Source: Kaistia defluvii (GTDB taxonomy: Bacteria > Pseudomonadota > Alphaproteobacteria > Rhizobiales > Kaistiaceae). From it: a DNA stretch of 64,000 nt. The DNA lies in assembly GCF_040548815.1 (NCBI RefSeq), contig NZ_JBEPSM010000001.1, positions 372,001-436,000 of the forward strand. The letters run 5' to 3'. The position numbers and the translations under genes are program-made. Every line of letters starts with the position of its first letter. Position 1 is the stretch's first letter. The notes beneath the pieces were generated by a model. The model did no database searches, had not been told where the DNA came from, and worked only from the letters and a program-made list of their open reading frames with translations. Below are positions 37,008 to 46,102 of the stretch, piece after piece.

Positions 37008-37468
37008 TACCGGCCCGGACGAACCGTGCGGCACCAGCCGTCATGGACGCGCCACGGATCCTGGCCCGCGACGCAGAAATCGACATACCAGCCGATCGAG
37101 GCGAAGCCCATGCGCTCCTCGATCAGGTAGTAGACGGCGGTCGGGCGGACATTGTCGGCGATATAGACGTCGGCCTTGCAGAAGCGGCGGTCGATCAGGC
37201 CCGGATCGCCCGGCCGGAACTGCGTCTCGGTGATCGATGCCACTTCGCGGAAGGCGAGGTTGTTGCCCCAGGTATGGGTGTTGGCCCAGTGATAGCGCTC
37301 GGCGATGTTGGACATCACCTTCGGCGAGTCGCAGGGCGGCACGGTGCCACGATCCCAGCCGCGCCGGACCTCCGGGGTGTAGCCGCCATCATAGTCGGCC
37401 GCGAGGGCGGCGCTGGAGCCGGCAAGGGCGGCGACAAAGGCGAGGGCAGCTGCGAGGCGACGGATCAT
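37004..37468 (-). CDS. Small secreted four-cysteine protein, unknown function
   Basis: The 154-residue protein has a clear signal peptide (MIRRLAAALAFVAALAGSSA, cleavage near residue 23) and a mature part of about 130 residues with four cysteines (C46, C97, C132, C146), enough for two disulfides. The C-terminal stretch YYLIEERMGFASIGWYVDF followed by DPWRVHDGW looks like a conserved core. I know no function. It is the first gene of the operon that continues with RNase T2, which it overlaps by 4 bp, so the two exported proteins are probably made together. Confidence 0.8.
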   Translation of the reverse strand: MIRRLAAALAFVAALAGSSAALAADYDGGYTPEVRRGWDRGTVPPCDSPKVMSNIAERYHWANTHTWGNNLAFREVASITETQFRPGDPGLIDRRFCKADVYIADNVRPTAVYYLIEERMGFASIGWYVDFCVAGQDPWRVHDGWCRTVRPGRY

Positions 37469-37642
37469 GATTGCGATTCCCCAGAGGACGCTTTGCAGGA
37501 CGATGCGTCACAGCCGCCATTATGGTCAAGCATTCAGGGGGCCGGATCGGGCAGGGTGGTGAACAGAGAGTCGCCGTGTGGAGTGCTGGCAACAACCCCC
37601 GTTTGAGCCGATATGAGGCGCAACAAGGAATGGAGCACGGAT

Positions 37643-38623
37643 ATGGGCCTTCTGGTCGACGGAGTTTGGCAGGATCAATGGTACGACACCCGCAACACGG
37701 GCGGTCGCTTCCAGCGTAGCGCCGCGGGCTTTCGCAACTGGGTGACGGCGGATGGCAGCCCGGGCCCGACGGGCCGGGGCGGCTTCAAGGCCGAGGCCGG
37801 GCGCTATCACCTCTACATCGCCCGGGCCTGTCCCTGGGCCCACCGCGTCATGATCTTCCGCGCCCTGAAGGGCCTTGAGAAGATGATCGACTATTCCGTC
37901 GTCAACTGGCTGATGGCCGAGAACGGCTGGACCTTCGCCCCGGGCGAGGGCGTCACCGAAGACAAGATCAACGGCTTCGAGTTCCTGCATCAGGTCTACA
38001 CCAAGGCGGATCCGGACTATTCGGGCCGCGTCACCGTGCCGGTGCTCTGGGACAAGCAGACCGGCACGATCGTCAGCAACGAATCCTCCGAAATCATCCG
38101 GATGATGAACTCGGCGTTCGACGGCATCGGCGCCCGGAAGGGTGACTATTATCCTGAGGCACTGCGTCCCGAGATCGACGCGCTCAACGCCCGCATCTAC
38201 GACACCGTCAACAACGGCGTCTACAAGGCCGGCTTCGCCACCAGCCAGTCGGCCTATGAGGAAGCGATCCACCCGCTCTTCGCCAGCCTCGATTGGCTGG
38301 AGGGATTGCTGTCCCAGCAGCGCTACCTGGCCGGCGACCGGCTGACTGAGGCGGACTGGCGGCTGTTCACGACGCTGCTGCGCTTCGACCCCGTCTATGT
38401 AGGCCACTTCAAGTGCAACCTGCGCCGGCTGGTCGATTATCCCGCGCTCTGGTCCTACACGCGCGAGCTCTACCAGATGGACGGCATCCGCGAGACGGTC
38501 GATTTCGACCACATCAAGCGGCACTATTACGAGAGCCACAAGACGATCAACCCGACCGGCATCGTGCCGCTCGGCCCGATCCTGGATTTCGACGAAAGGC
38601 CGGATCGCGCCTTCGCAGCGTGA
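37643..38623 (+). CDS. Glutathionyl-hydroquinone reductase (Xi-class GST)
   Basis: This enzyme reduces glutathionyl-hydroquinones and is the YqjG/PcpF type. The 326-residue protein begins MGLLVDGVWQDQWYDT, has the catalytic Cys63 in ACPWAHR and the downstream VPVLWDKQTGTIVSNESSEI segment, and a large helical C-terminal domain. The ATG at 37643 gives the family N-terminus; an in-frame ATG at 37613 is less likely. It converges on rlmJ with only 4 bp between stops. Confidence 0.93.
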   Translation: MGLLVDGVWQDQWYDTRNTGGRFQRSAAGFRNWVTADGSPGPTGRGGFKAEAGRYHLYIARACPWAHRVMIFRALKGLEKMIDYSVVNWLMAENGWTFAPGEGVTEDKINGFEFLHQVYTKADPDYSGRVTVPVLWDKQTGTIVSNESSEIIRMMNSAFDGIGARKGDYYPEALRPEIDALNARIYDTVNNGVYKAGFATSQSAYEEAIHPLFASLDWLEGLLSQQRYLAGDRLTEADWRLFTTLLRFDPVYVGHFKCNLRRLVDYPALWSYTRELYQMDGIRETVDFDHIKRHYYESHKTINPTGIVPLGPILDFDERPDRAFAA

Positions 38624-38627
38624 TCCG

Positions 38628-39497
38628 CTAGGTCTCGCCGCGGATCCACCAGACGCGGCGGCCTGCCTTGTCGGTCTCGCCCAGAATGGGGGCGAGGCCG
38701 GTCAGCAGCGTGTCGAGCGTGCGGTCGAGCTGCCAGGGCGGATTGCAGATGACGATGCCCGTGCCGTTGAAGGTGTCGGGCGTCGTCCGCTCGCGCACCC
38801 AGAGCTCGGCCCCGAGAATCTTGGTGATTCCGCTCTCGGCCAACCGCTTGTGGAAATTCGCGACCGCGCCGATATCCTTGATCGGATACCAGAGCGCGTA
38901 GATGCCTGTCGGCCAGCGCTGATAGGCCTTTTCGAAACGCTCAAACATCGTCTTGAATTCGTCGGGCTGCTCGAAGGGCGGGTCGATCAGGAGGAGGCCG
39001 CGACGCTCCTTGGGCGGCACGAAGGAGCCCAGCGCCAGCCAGCCGTCGAGTTCGATCGCCTTGACCTGGATGTCGCCCGCGAACAGCGCCGCCAGCGTCG
39101 CATGGTCGGCGGGATGCATCTCGACGGCGGTCAGCCGGTCGGTATCGCGCAGCAGGTGCCGCACGAGCCAGGGCGAGCCCGGATAGTGCTTCAGCTTGCC
39201 GTTGGGATTGGCGGCAGCGATCGTAGCCAGATAGGGCGCTAGCGCCTCGGCGAGCTTGCGGGAAAGGTCGATGGCCGGCTTGCCATCGCCGCGCAGCAGC
39301 TTGCCGATGCCGCCCTGCCATTCGCCGGTCTTGCCCGCCTCGGTGGCCGTCAGGTCATAGAGACCGATGCCGGCATGGGTGTCGATCACCCGGAACGGCT
39401 TGTCCTTGGCCTTGAGGTGCTCGAGGAGCAGCGCGAGGATGGCGTGCTTGACGACATCGGCGAAATTTCCGGCGTGATAGGCGTGGCGATAGTTCAT
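38628..39497 (-). CDS. rlmJ: 23S rRNA (adenine2030-N6)-methyltransferase RlmJ
   Basis: RlmJ methylates A2030 of 23S rRNA. The 289-residue protein starts MNYRHAYHAGNFADV, the diagnostic N-terminus. It contains the SAM motif VIDTHAGIGLYDL and the catalytic motif DPPFEQPDEF. The ATG at 39497 was selected over an open upstream extension to 39650. The host-attachment-type gene ends 85 bp upstream on the same strand. Confidence 0.95.
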   Translation of the reverse strand: MNYRHAYHAGNFADVVKHAILALLLEHLKAKDKPFRVIDTHAGIGLYDLTATEAGKTGEWQGGIGKLLRGDGKPAIDLSRKLAEALAPYLATIAAANPNGKLKHYPGSPWLVRHLLRDTDRLTAVEMHPADHATLAALFAGDIQVKAIELDGWLALGSFVPPKERRGLLLIDPPFEQPDEFKTMFERFEKAYQRWPTGIYALWYPIKDIGAVANFHKRLAESGITKILGAELWVRERTTPDTFNGTGIVICNPPWQLDRTLDTLLTGLAPILGETDKAGRRVWWIRGET

Positions 39498-39582
39498 GGC
39501 CACGGTGTTGGCATTGGCCGGGCGGCGGTGCAAGGCCCATTCCGGCCAGGGCATGCACTTATCAGCACCGCCGCGCCGGCGA

Positions 39583-40032
39583 TCAGGCGGCGAGCAGGCG
39601 CTGGATCTCGTCCACGGGTGTCGAGGTAAGGGTCTTCGGCACCTCGCCATGGATGCGGTCGCTGACCTGCTTGTGGAAAGTCTGCCGCAGCATGCCGAGC
39701 GTCTTGGGCGGCGCGACGATCACCAGTTCCTCGAAGTCGCCGGCAAGGGCGGCTCGATAGAGCGCCTCAGCGATCGTCGTGGCGAACTTCTGCTCTTCCA
39801 GCGTGTGCCAATCCGTCTGCTCCACCGAACTGCGAGCGGAGCCCACGCTCTGCATGACGCGGCCCGGCCGGTCGGTGCCTTGCTCATGCGTCGACGGGTT
39901 ATCCGCGCCGTCCAGGATCCGCTCGACGACCAGGTCCAGCGCCTGCGGCGTGCCGCGATTGCGCAGGAAGAGCGCCTTGCGCCCGTCGCCGACCAGGATC
40001 AGGGCGTTATGGTGGATGAGAAAATCGGGCAT
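39583..40032 (-). CDS. Host-attachment family protein (AtsE-like)
   Basis: The 149-residue protein matches the family first described from a plant-associated Agrobacterium attachment locus: an N-terminal HHNALILVGDGRKALFLRN strand pair, a middle WHTLEEQKFATTIAEAL and a C-terminal HKQVSDRIHGEVPKTLT. The fold resembles the eRF1/Pelota central domain; the attachment role is not established for most members. The ATG at 40032 is chosen over an extension to 40065. Confidence 0.83.
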   Translation of the reverse strand: MPDFLIHHNALILVGDGRKALFLRNRGTPQALDLVVERILDGADNPSTHEQGTDRPGRVMQSVGSARSSVEQTDWHTLEEQKFATTIAEALYRAALAGDFEELVIVAPPKTLGMLRQTFHKQVSDRIHGEVPKTLTSTPVDEIQRLLAA

Positions 40033-40178
40033 GAGACACCTTCCTGCGGGGATCATTGCGGGCAAGCGCCCCCCGGAGAGGGAGGGTGCTTGTCACGCCA
40101 ACGCACCCTTCGCCGTTGGGTTGCGGCATTATGGTCGGAGCCGGTGCCGACGGACACCGCAAATCGCGCCGCCCTGGA

Positions 40179-40676
40179 TCAGCTTTGCGTGTTCGCCGGT
40201 AGTCTATCCGGCGCCGCCCATGTCGCCGCATAGCCGGCGATCATCTCGCCATAGGCGTCGTCCGGCGGCAGCGCCGCGAAGCTGCGCTCGGCCGGCGTCG
40301 TCGCCCAGGCCAGCTTCTCGCTCGTCCACGTCTCCATGTAGGGGACGAACCAGCTGGGGTCGTCGAGCATGGTGGGCCGGAGGTTGACGAAGAAGTCGAT
40401 CCCATCCGGCCGAGTGAACATCCACGTCATGCAATGTCCGCAGAAATAGTGCTTCGGCGCACCATGCAGGCCCCCGATGACGGGCTCCCCTTGGGTCACC
40501 TCGAAGGCTTCGCTGGGGATGGCTGCGGAAAGCGAATAGGCGCTCGACGACATCTTCTGGCAGCCGGTGCAGTGGCAGGCCATGGTCAGCAATGGCCGTG
40601 CCGTGATCCGCAGCCGCACCGCGCCGCAGCGGCAGCCGCCCTCCTGGATGAAAGGCTCACTCGAACTCATGCTCAT
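40179..40676 (-). CDS. GFA-domain (CENP-V type) zinc protein
   Basis: The 165-residue protein has the full GFA cysteine set: GGCRCGAVR, ACHCTGCQK and FCGHCMTW. It is about 30 residues longer than the other GFA protein of this window and clearly a different subfamily. The ATG at 40676 or that at 40670 could start it. Function is unknown beyond zinc binding and a possible role with glutathione adducts. Confidence 0.87.
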   Translation of the reverse strand: MSMSSSEPFIQEGGCRCGAVRLRITARPLLTMACHCTGCQKMSSSAYSLSAAIPSEAFEVTQGEPVIGGLHGAPKHYFCGHCMTWMFTRPDGIDFFVNLRPTMLDDPSWFVPYMETWTSEKLAWATTPAERSFAALPPDDAYGEMIAGYAATWAAPDRLPANTQS

Positions 40677-40871
40677 GGTCTCCTCCTTCGGTCGTCGTCA
40701 TGACAGGCGAGGGGAAAACCGCCGTCAAGCGCGCGATGGCCTTTCGCCGGCAGCGGTTGGATCCTGTGCAGGGGCAATCACGCTGGCGAGGGCACATGCC
40801 ATGCGCCATCGTGAGGTTCTGTATGGCGGCTGCTATGATGGGTCGCGTCGATACCGTGCGGGAGAAGGCGT

Positions 40872-42143
40872 GTGGATGAGTTCGAGCCGTTCTACCGGCT
40901 GGCGGTGTCCGCCGCGATCGGCTTGACCGTCGGCATAGAGCGTCATTGGCGCGAGCGGGAGGCGGCACCCGGCCAGCGAACCGCGGGTATCCGCACCTTC
41001 GCATTGATCGGAATGCTGGGCGGAGCTGCCGGCCTGATCGAGGCCGCGCTGCCGAGCGGCGGTACGCCGGGTGTGGTGGTCGCCGCGGTTTTCGTCGCCT
41101 TTGCCGGAATTTTCGCATTCTACAAATGGCGGGAGGCGCAGGCGGAGTTCGACTTCAGCGTGACGACGGTGGTCGCCGCGATGGTCACCTATCTGTTCGG
41201 GGCGCTGGCCGTGGTCGGGGATCTGCGGCTGGCGGCAGCCGGTGCTGTCACGCTTACCGCGATCCTCGCGAGCCGCGAGGCGCTGCATCACTTCATCGAG
41301 CGCATGAGCTGGGTCGAGCTTCGGTCGGCGATCATCCTGCTGGCAATGAGCTTCGTCATCCTGCCCCTGCTGCCGGAAGCGCCATTCGGACCCTTCGGCG
41401 GCATCTCGCTGCGGGCGGTCTGGTCGCTCGCCATCCTGCTCGCCGCGATCTCCTATGCTGGCTACATCGCGATTCGTGTCCTCGGCTCGGGGCGTGGCGA
41501 ACTGGCGGCGGGCGCGGCGGCCGGGCTTGTCTCGTCAACCGCCCTGACGCTTGGCAATGCCCGGCAGGCCGCCAACGGCGGGGACGCACGCCGGCTGGCT
41601 GCCGGCGCGGCGGTCGCGGGCGGCGTTTCCTATGTCCGGACGGCCGTACTGGCGATCGCGCTGGTGCCCGCGCTTGCCTCGCTGCTGCTGCCGCCGCTTG
41701 TGATCGGCGCGCTCGCCATGGCCGCCGGAGCCGCCTGGCTCATGCGCGGACCCATCGTGGCGCAGCAGGACATGGAGCCAATCGGCAATCCCTTCGAGAT
41801 CGCGGGCGTTCTGAAGGTCGCGCTGTTCCTCGCCGCGATCGGCTTTGCGGTTCGGGCGGCGTCTTCCGTGTTTGGCTCTGCCGGCATCATCGCCGCGTCG
41901 GCACTGGCCGGCATTGCCGATGTCGATGCCGCCACGGTCACGGTGACAGGGCTTCTGTCGCTCGATCCTGTCATTGGGGCTACGGCGATCATCGCGGCGG
42001 TGGCGGCCAATACGGTCGCGAAGGCCATCTATGCGCTGATCATTGGTGGCGGGCGGTTTGCTCGCCTGTTCGGCGCGATCTCCGCCGTCACGCTTATGCT
42101 CGGCGCGGCCGCTTTCTGGCTGGCCCGTGCGCTGGTCGGGTGA
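40872..42143 (+). CDS. MgtC/DUF4010 family membrane protein
   Basis: The 423-residue protein has about 12 hydrophobic segments. The N-terminal part resembles MgtC/SapB (LAVSAAIGLTVGIERHW; RTFALIGMLGG), and the C-terminal part is DUF4010. MgtC relatives affect magnesium homeostasis and F-ATPase activity in pathogens; the DUF4010 fusion has no settled role. It uses a GTG start preceded closely by GGAGAAGG. It converges on purN with an 8-bp gap. Confidence 0.87.
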   Translation: MDEFEPFYRLAVSAAIGLTVGIERHWREREAAPGQRTAGIRTFALIGMLGGAAGLIEAALPSGGTPGVVVAAVFVAFAGIFAFYKWREAQAEFDFSVTTVVAAMVTYLFGALAVVGDLRLAAAGAVTLTAILASREALHHFIERMSWVELRSAIILLAMSFVILPLLPEAPFGPFGGISLRAVWSLAILLAAISYAGYIAIRVLGSGRGELAAGAAAGLVSSTALTLGNARQAANGGDARRLAAGAAVAGGVSYVRTAVLAIALVPALASLLLPPLVIGALAMAAGAAWLMRGPIVAQQDMEPIGNPFEIAGVLKVALFLAAIGFAVRAASSVFGSAGIIAASALAGIADVDAATVTVTGLLSLDPVIGATAIIAAVAANTVAKAIYALIIGGGRFARLFGAISAVTLMLGAAAFWLARALVG

Positions 42144-42151
42144 GAGTTCCC

Positions 42152-42820
42152 TCAGCCGCCGAAACGCGGGCTGACGAGCATGCCGGCGAGATCGGCGGGC
42201 AGGTCGCCCTGCATCACCAGCCGTTCGTGTTCGACGGAGGCGAGGCCGGATGCGACGAGGGCAAGCGCCAGCGGGTAGAGCTGGTGCTCGGCCGTAAGCA
42301 CCCGCTTTGACAGCGTGTCCGGCGTATCGTCGAGGGCGATCGGCACGGCGGCCTGGCCGATGATCGGCCCGGAATCCATCTGCGCGCGGACGAAATGCAC
42401 GGTGCAGCCATGCAGCCGCATGCCGGCTTCGATCGCCCGCTCATGCGTGTGCAGGCCGGGGAAAAGCGGCAGCAGCGACGGATGGATGTTGATCATCCGG
42501 TCGCGCCAGCCCTCGACAAAGCCATCCGTCAGCAGCCGCATGAAGCCGGCGAGGCACACGAGGTCGATCGCCTCGGCGCGCAGACGAGCGTCCATGGCAG
42601 CGTCGAACTCGGCGCGGCTGCCATAGGCCTTGTGATCGATGACAGCCGTGGCAATGCCGGCCTCGGCGGCACGGGCGAGCCCGCCCGCATCGGCCCGGTT
42701 GGAGAGTACCAGCGCGATTTCGGCGGGAAATTCGGGATCCGCGGCCGCCTCGATCAGCGCCGTCATGTTGGAGCCGCGGCCCGAGATCAGGATCGCGACG
42801 CGCTTCCTTGCCATGGTCAC
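42152..42820 (-). CDS. purN: Phosphoribosylglycinamide formyltransferase
   Basis: PurN transfers a formyl group from 10-formyl-THF to GAR in purine synthesis. The 222-residue protein has the phosphate-binding GRGSN and the signature [17 protein letters not shown] with catalytic Asn/His, then [16 protein letters not shown] with the catalytic Asp. The GTG at 42820 overlaps the purM stop (GTGA); an ATG two codons later is a possible alternative. Confidence 0.96.
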   Translation of the reverse strand: MTMARKRVAILISGRGSNMTALIEAAADPEFPAEIALVLSNRADAGGLARAAEAGIATAVIDHKAYGSRAEFDAAMDARLRAEAIDLVCLAGFMRLLTDGFVEGWRDRMINIHPSLLPLFPGLHTHERAIEAGMRLHGCTVHFVRAQMDSGPIIGQAAVPIALDDTPDTLSKRVLTAEHQLYPLALALVASGLASVEHERLVMQGDLPADLAGMLVSPRFGG

Positions 42821-43890
42821 AGCGCCAGCGCGCCGGAGAACTCGACGCCTTCGCCTGTACGCGGCACCAGCGTGCCCAGCCGCATCACGCTTTCGCCTTC
42901 AGCGGCGAGCGCCGCGGTGACGGCTTCGACCGCTTCGGGGCTGACCACCACGATCATGCCGACGCCGCAGTTGAACGTGCGCAGCATCTCGTGCTCGGCA
43001 ACGCCACCTGTCTTGGACAGCCAGGCGAAGACGGGCGGCACGGTAACCGCGTCGAGATCGACCGAAGCAGCCAGCGCATCCGGCAGCACGCGCGGAATGT
43101 TGTCGACGAAGCCGCCGCCGGTGATATGCGCCATCGCCTTGATCGCGCCGGTGGCGCGGATGGCGGCGAGCAACGGCTTCACATAGATGCGCGTCGGCTC
43201 GAGCAGGGCGCGGCCGAGCGAAAGCTCCGGCGCGAACGGGGCCGGGGCATCGAAGTCGAGGCCCGAGAGTTCGACGATCTTGCGAACCAGCGAGAAGCCG
43301 TTCGAATGCACGCCGGAGGAGGCGAGGCCGAGGAGCACGTCGCCTTCGGCGATATCGGGACGCGGCAGCAGGCCGGTGCGCTCGACCGCGCCCACCGCAA
43401 AGCCGGCCAGGTCATAATCGCCCGCCTTGTAGAGGCCGGGCATTTCGGCCGTCTCGCCGCCGATCAGCGCGGCGCCGGCGATCCGGCAACCCTGCGCGAT
43501 GCCGGCGACGACGGTGGCGGCCTCGGCCGGGTCCAGCTTGCCGGTGGCAAAATAGTCGAGGAAAAACAGCGGCTCCGCGCCCTGCACGATCAGGTCGTTG
43601 ACGCACATGGCAACGAGGTCGATGCCGACCGTGTCATGGATGCCGGTGTCGATCGCGACCTTCAGCTTGGTGCCGACGCCGTCATTGGCGGCGACGAGCA
43701 GCGGATCGGTATAGCCGGCCGCCTTCGGATCGAAGACGCCGCCGAAACCGCCGATATCGGCATCCGCACCCGGCCGGCGGGTCGCCTTGACCAGCGGCTT
43801 GATCATATCGACCAGACGGTTGCCGGCGTCGATATCGACGCCTGCGTCGGCGTAGCTGAGGGCGTTTTTGGCGCCGGTCTTTTCGGTCAT
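42817..43890 (-). CDS. purM: Phosphoribosylformylglycinamidine cyclo-ligase
   Basis: PurM closes the imidazole ring of AIR with ATP. The 357-residue protein contains [42 protein letters not shown] and [10 protein letters not shown], all typical. It is preceded by a 307-bp divergent gap and overlaps purN by 4 bp. ATG at 43890 is chosen over an extension to 43926. Confidence 0.97.
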   Translation of the reverse strand: MTEKTGAKNALSYADAGVDIDAGNRLVDMIKPLVKATRRPGADADIGGFGGVFDPKAAGYTDPLLVAANDGVGTKLKVAIDTGIHDTVGIDLVAMCVNDLIVQGAEPLFFLDYFATGKLDPAEAATVVAGIAQGCRIAGAALIGGETAEMPGLYKAGDYDLAGFAVGAVERTGLLPRPDIAEGDVLLGLASSGVHSNGFSLVRKIVELSGLDFDAPAPFAPELSLGRALLEPTRIYVKPLLAAIRATGAIKAMAHITGGGFVDNIPRVLPDALAASVDLDAVTVPPVFAWLSKTGGVAEHEMLRTFNCGVGMIVVVSPEAVEAVTAALAAEGESVMRLGTLVPRTGEGVEFSGALAL

Positions 43891-44197
43891 CGAAGGATCC
43901 CGGTTGCTTTCGGCAGGGAGGACCACATCCGCGCCGTCGCCGTCAACCCGGAATCACCGAATGCTCGCAAATGCAGCGTTTTGAGCGGCGTTTTGGCGTC
44001 GATAGCGGGGCGCAAAGGGCAGGATCGTTGCGGACGCGGCGCGGACCACTGTCGGCGCGCGTATCGTCCGGATATACCTGTCTATTCGCCGGTTGCGGGC
44101 CGCTCGCCTTGACCATCTTGCCATGCACGCTCTATCTGGAGCGCTACGGAGCAGGTGGATTGCCCGCCGACCGATGAGATGAGAGGGCGCCAGCGCC
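43891..44197. promoter_or_regulatory. Divergent intergenic region purM / permease
   Basis: This 307-bp gap must hold promoters for the purM-purN operon and for the permease-hdaA run. I see no clear -35/-10 pair, riboswitch fold or gene in it; short frames here are not supported. Confidence 0.4.
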
Positions 44198-45289
44198 GTG
44201 AATCTGCAACGTCAGATCGGATTTTGGCTGGGCGCGCTCCTGGTCTTCATAATTTTCCTCGTTGTGTTCAGCAGCGTTCTCCTGCCGTTCCTGGTCGGCA
44301 TGGCGGTGGCCTATGGCCTCGATCCGATCGCCGATTGGCTGGAGCGGCGCGGGCTAAATCGCCTCTCGGCCTCCCTGGTTATCCTGGTAGGCTTCATCGT
44401 CATCCTGGTGCTGATGGTGGTCCTGATCGTGCCGCTGCTGGTCAACCAGCTCGCCGGGCTGATCGACAAGATCCCGACCTATGCGCAGCAATTGCAGGCT
44501 CTGATCCAGGCGTTCCTGCAGACCCGCTTCGGACAGATGCTGCAGGTCGACTCCGGCCAGCTTTCGAATTCCATGGGCACGCTGATGAGCGAGGGCGCCG
44601 GCTGGCTGTCGACGCTGCTAAAGTCGCTCTGGAGCGGCGGTTCGGCGCTGGTCGACCTGGCGGCGCTGTTCGTCGTCACGCCGGTCGTCGCCTTCTACAT
44701 GCTGATCGACTGGGACCGGATGGTGGCGCGGATCGACAGCTGGGTGCCGCGCGACAATGTCGAGACGGTGCGCATGATCGCCCGCGACATCGACCATGCG
44801 ATCGCCGGTTTCGTGCGCGGGCAGGGCCTCGTCTGCCTCCTGCTCGGCTGCATCTATGCGTTCGGGCTGATGCTGGTCGGGCTGAACTTCGGCCTGCTGA
44901 TCGGTATCGGCGCTGGCATCCTGTCCTTCATCCCTTATGTCGGGACAACGGTCGGCTTCGTGGTCGGCGTCAGCGTGGCGCTGGTGCAGTTCTGGCCGGA
45001 CTGGCCGTGGATTGGCGCGACGGTCGTCGTCTTCATGGTCGGACAGTTCATCGAGGGCAACATCCTGCAGCCGCGCTTGGTCGGACGCAGCGTCGGGCTG
45101 CATCCGGTCTGGCTGATGTTCGCGCTGTTTGCCTTTGGCGCTCTGTTCGGCTTTGTCGGGCTTCTGGTGGCAGTGCCGGCCGCCGCCGCGATCGCCGTCT
45201 TGATGCGCTTTGCCATAGCGCGCTATCTGACCAGCCCGATCTATCGGGGCCGGATGGGCGGTGACGACCAGCCCCCCGCGCTTCCTTGA
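44198..45289 (+). CDS. AI-2E transporter (PerM) family membrane protein
   Basis: The 363-residue protein has the family topology: N-terminal helices (about residues 8-40 and 58-85), a cytoplasmic or periplasmic helical segment (about 90-150) and a C-terminal bundle with GIGAGILSFIPYVGTTVG and QFIEGNILQPRLVG, the most conserved motifs. Family members export AI-2 or act in Na+/H+ or stress tolerance; the substrate here is unknown. GTG start. The stop overlaps a possible TTG start of hdaA, and the arrangement purM/perM/hdaA is conserved in the order. Confidence 0.9.
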   Translation: MNLQRQIGFWLGALLVFIIFLVVFSSVLLPFLVGMAVAYGLDPIADWLERRGLNRLSASLVILVGFIVILVLMVVLIVPLLVNQLAGLIDKIPTYAQQLQALIQAFLQTRFGQMLQVDSGQLSNSMGTLMSEGAGWLSTLLKSLWSGGSALVDLAALFVVTPVVAFYMLIDWDRMVARIDSWVPRDNVETVRMIARDIDHAIAGFVRGQGLVCLLLGCIYAFGLMLVGLNFGLLIGIGAGILSFIPYVGTTVGFVVGVSVALVQFWPDWPWIGATVVVFMVGQFIEGNILQPRLVGRSVGLHPVWLMFALFAFGALFGFVGLLVAVPAAAAIAVLMRFAIARYLTSPIYRGRMGGDDQPPALP

Positions 45290-45315
45290 GCGTCCGTCGT
45301 TCGAGCCTGTTCACT

Positions 45316-46020
45316 ATGAGTGATTCCCTGCGGCAGTTGCCGCTTTCGCTGCCGCATAGCGCCGCCATGACGCGTGCGGATTTCATCGTCGGGCGGGCCA
45401 ACCAGTCCGCCATCGCCCTGATCGACCGCTATCCCGATTGGCCCAATCCCGTGGCGCTCCTCGTCGGCCCGGCGGGCTCGGGCAAGACCCATCTCGGCCA
45501 GATCTGGAAAGCTGCGACGGGTGCCGTCGAGATCGCGGCGCGGGATCTTGCCACCGCTGGCCTGGACGATCTGGTGGGCACCCATCCCGTGCTGGTCGAG
45601 GATGTGGACGGGGAGGGCGTCTCCCAGACGGCGCTGTTCCACCTGTTCAATCTGGTGCGCGAGCGCCGCGTTTCCGCGCTCTTTACCAGCCGGGTCCCGC
45701 TGCAGGCGCTGCCCTTCGACCTGCCCGACCTCGCCTCGCGCCTGCGCTCGGCGGTGCCTGTCGGATTGCTGGAGCCGGATGACGAATTGCTGGCGCGCGT
45801 CATCGTCAAGCTGTTCGCCGACCGGCAATTGGCGGTCGATCCCGCCGTCATCGATTTCATCAGCCATCGGATGGAGCGCTCGCTGGGCGCGGCCAATCGG
45901 CTTGTCGAACTGCTCGACCGGGAGGCGCTGGCCGCGGGCCGGCCGATCACCCGTCACCTAGCGGCGACCGTGCTGGCGCGCGAAGCCGGCGACGAGCCCG
46001 AATTGCCTTTCGACGACTAA
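45316..46020 (+). CDS. hdaA: DnaA regulatory inactivator HdaA
   Basis: HdaA, with the DNA-loaded sliding clamp, stimulates ATP hydrolysis by DnaA and limits re-initiation of replication. The 234-residue DnaA-like AAA+ protein has an N-terminal clamp-binding motif QLPLSL (residues 7-12), a Walker A motif GPAGSGKTHL and a Walker B-like LVEDVDG. It lacks the DnaA DNA-binding domain. I chose the ATG at 45316. An in-frame TTG at 45286 overlaps the permease stop, so translational coupling is possible. ppk lies 82 bp downstream. Confidence 0.92.
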   Translation: MSDSLRQLPLSLPHSAAMTRADFIVGRANQSAIALIDRYPDWPNPVALLVGPAGSGKTHLGQIWKAATGAVEIAARDLATAGLDDLVGTHPVLVEDVDGEGVSQTALFHLFNLVRERRVSALFTSRVPLQALPFDLPDLASRLRSAVPVGLLEPDDELLARVIVKLFADRQLAVDPAVIDFISHRMERSLGAANRLVELLDREALAAGRPITRHLAATVLAREAGDEPELPFDD

Positions 46021-46048
46021 AGATCCCGAGAGGCTCTGAGCCTGACGC

Positions 46049-46061
46049 AATTGTCACAATT
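46049..46061. promoter_or_regulatory. Palindrome upstream of ppk
   Basis: AATTG-TCA-CAATT lies 41 bp before the ppk start in the 82-bp hdaA-ppk gap, with TATCCT following at 46068. It may be an operator or part of a ppk promoter. A TGTCA-type Pho-box half-site could also be read here, but no second half-site is convincing. Confidence 0.3.
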
Positions 46062-46102
46062 CGCGTGTATCCTGTGGGGACAACGCGATTGGAAGAGCGG
46101 AA

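Noticed and set aside
46049..46080. Pho box upstream of ppk
   Set aside because: Only one TGTCA half-site is present; the second 11-bp repeat needed for PhoB binding is not recognisable.
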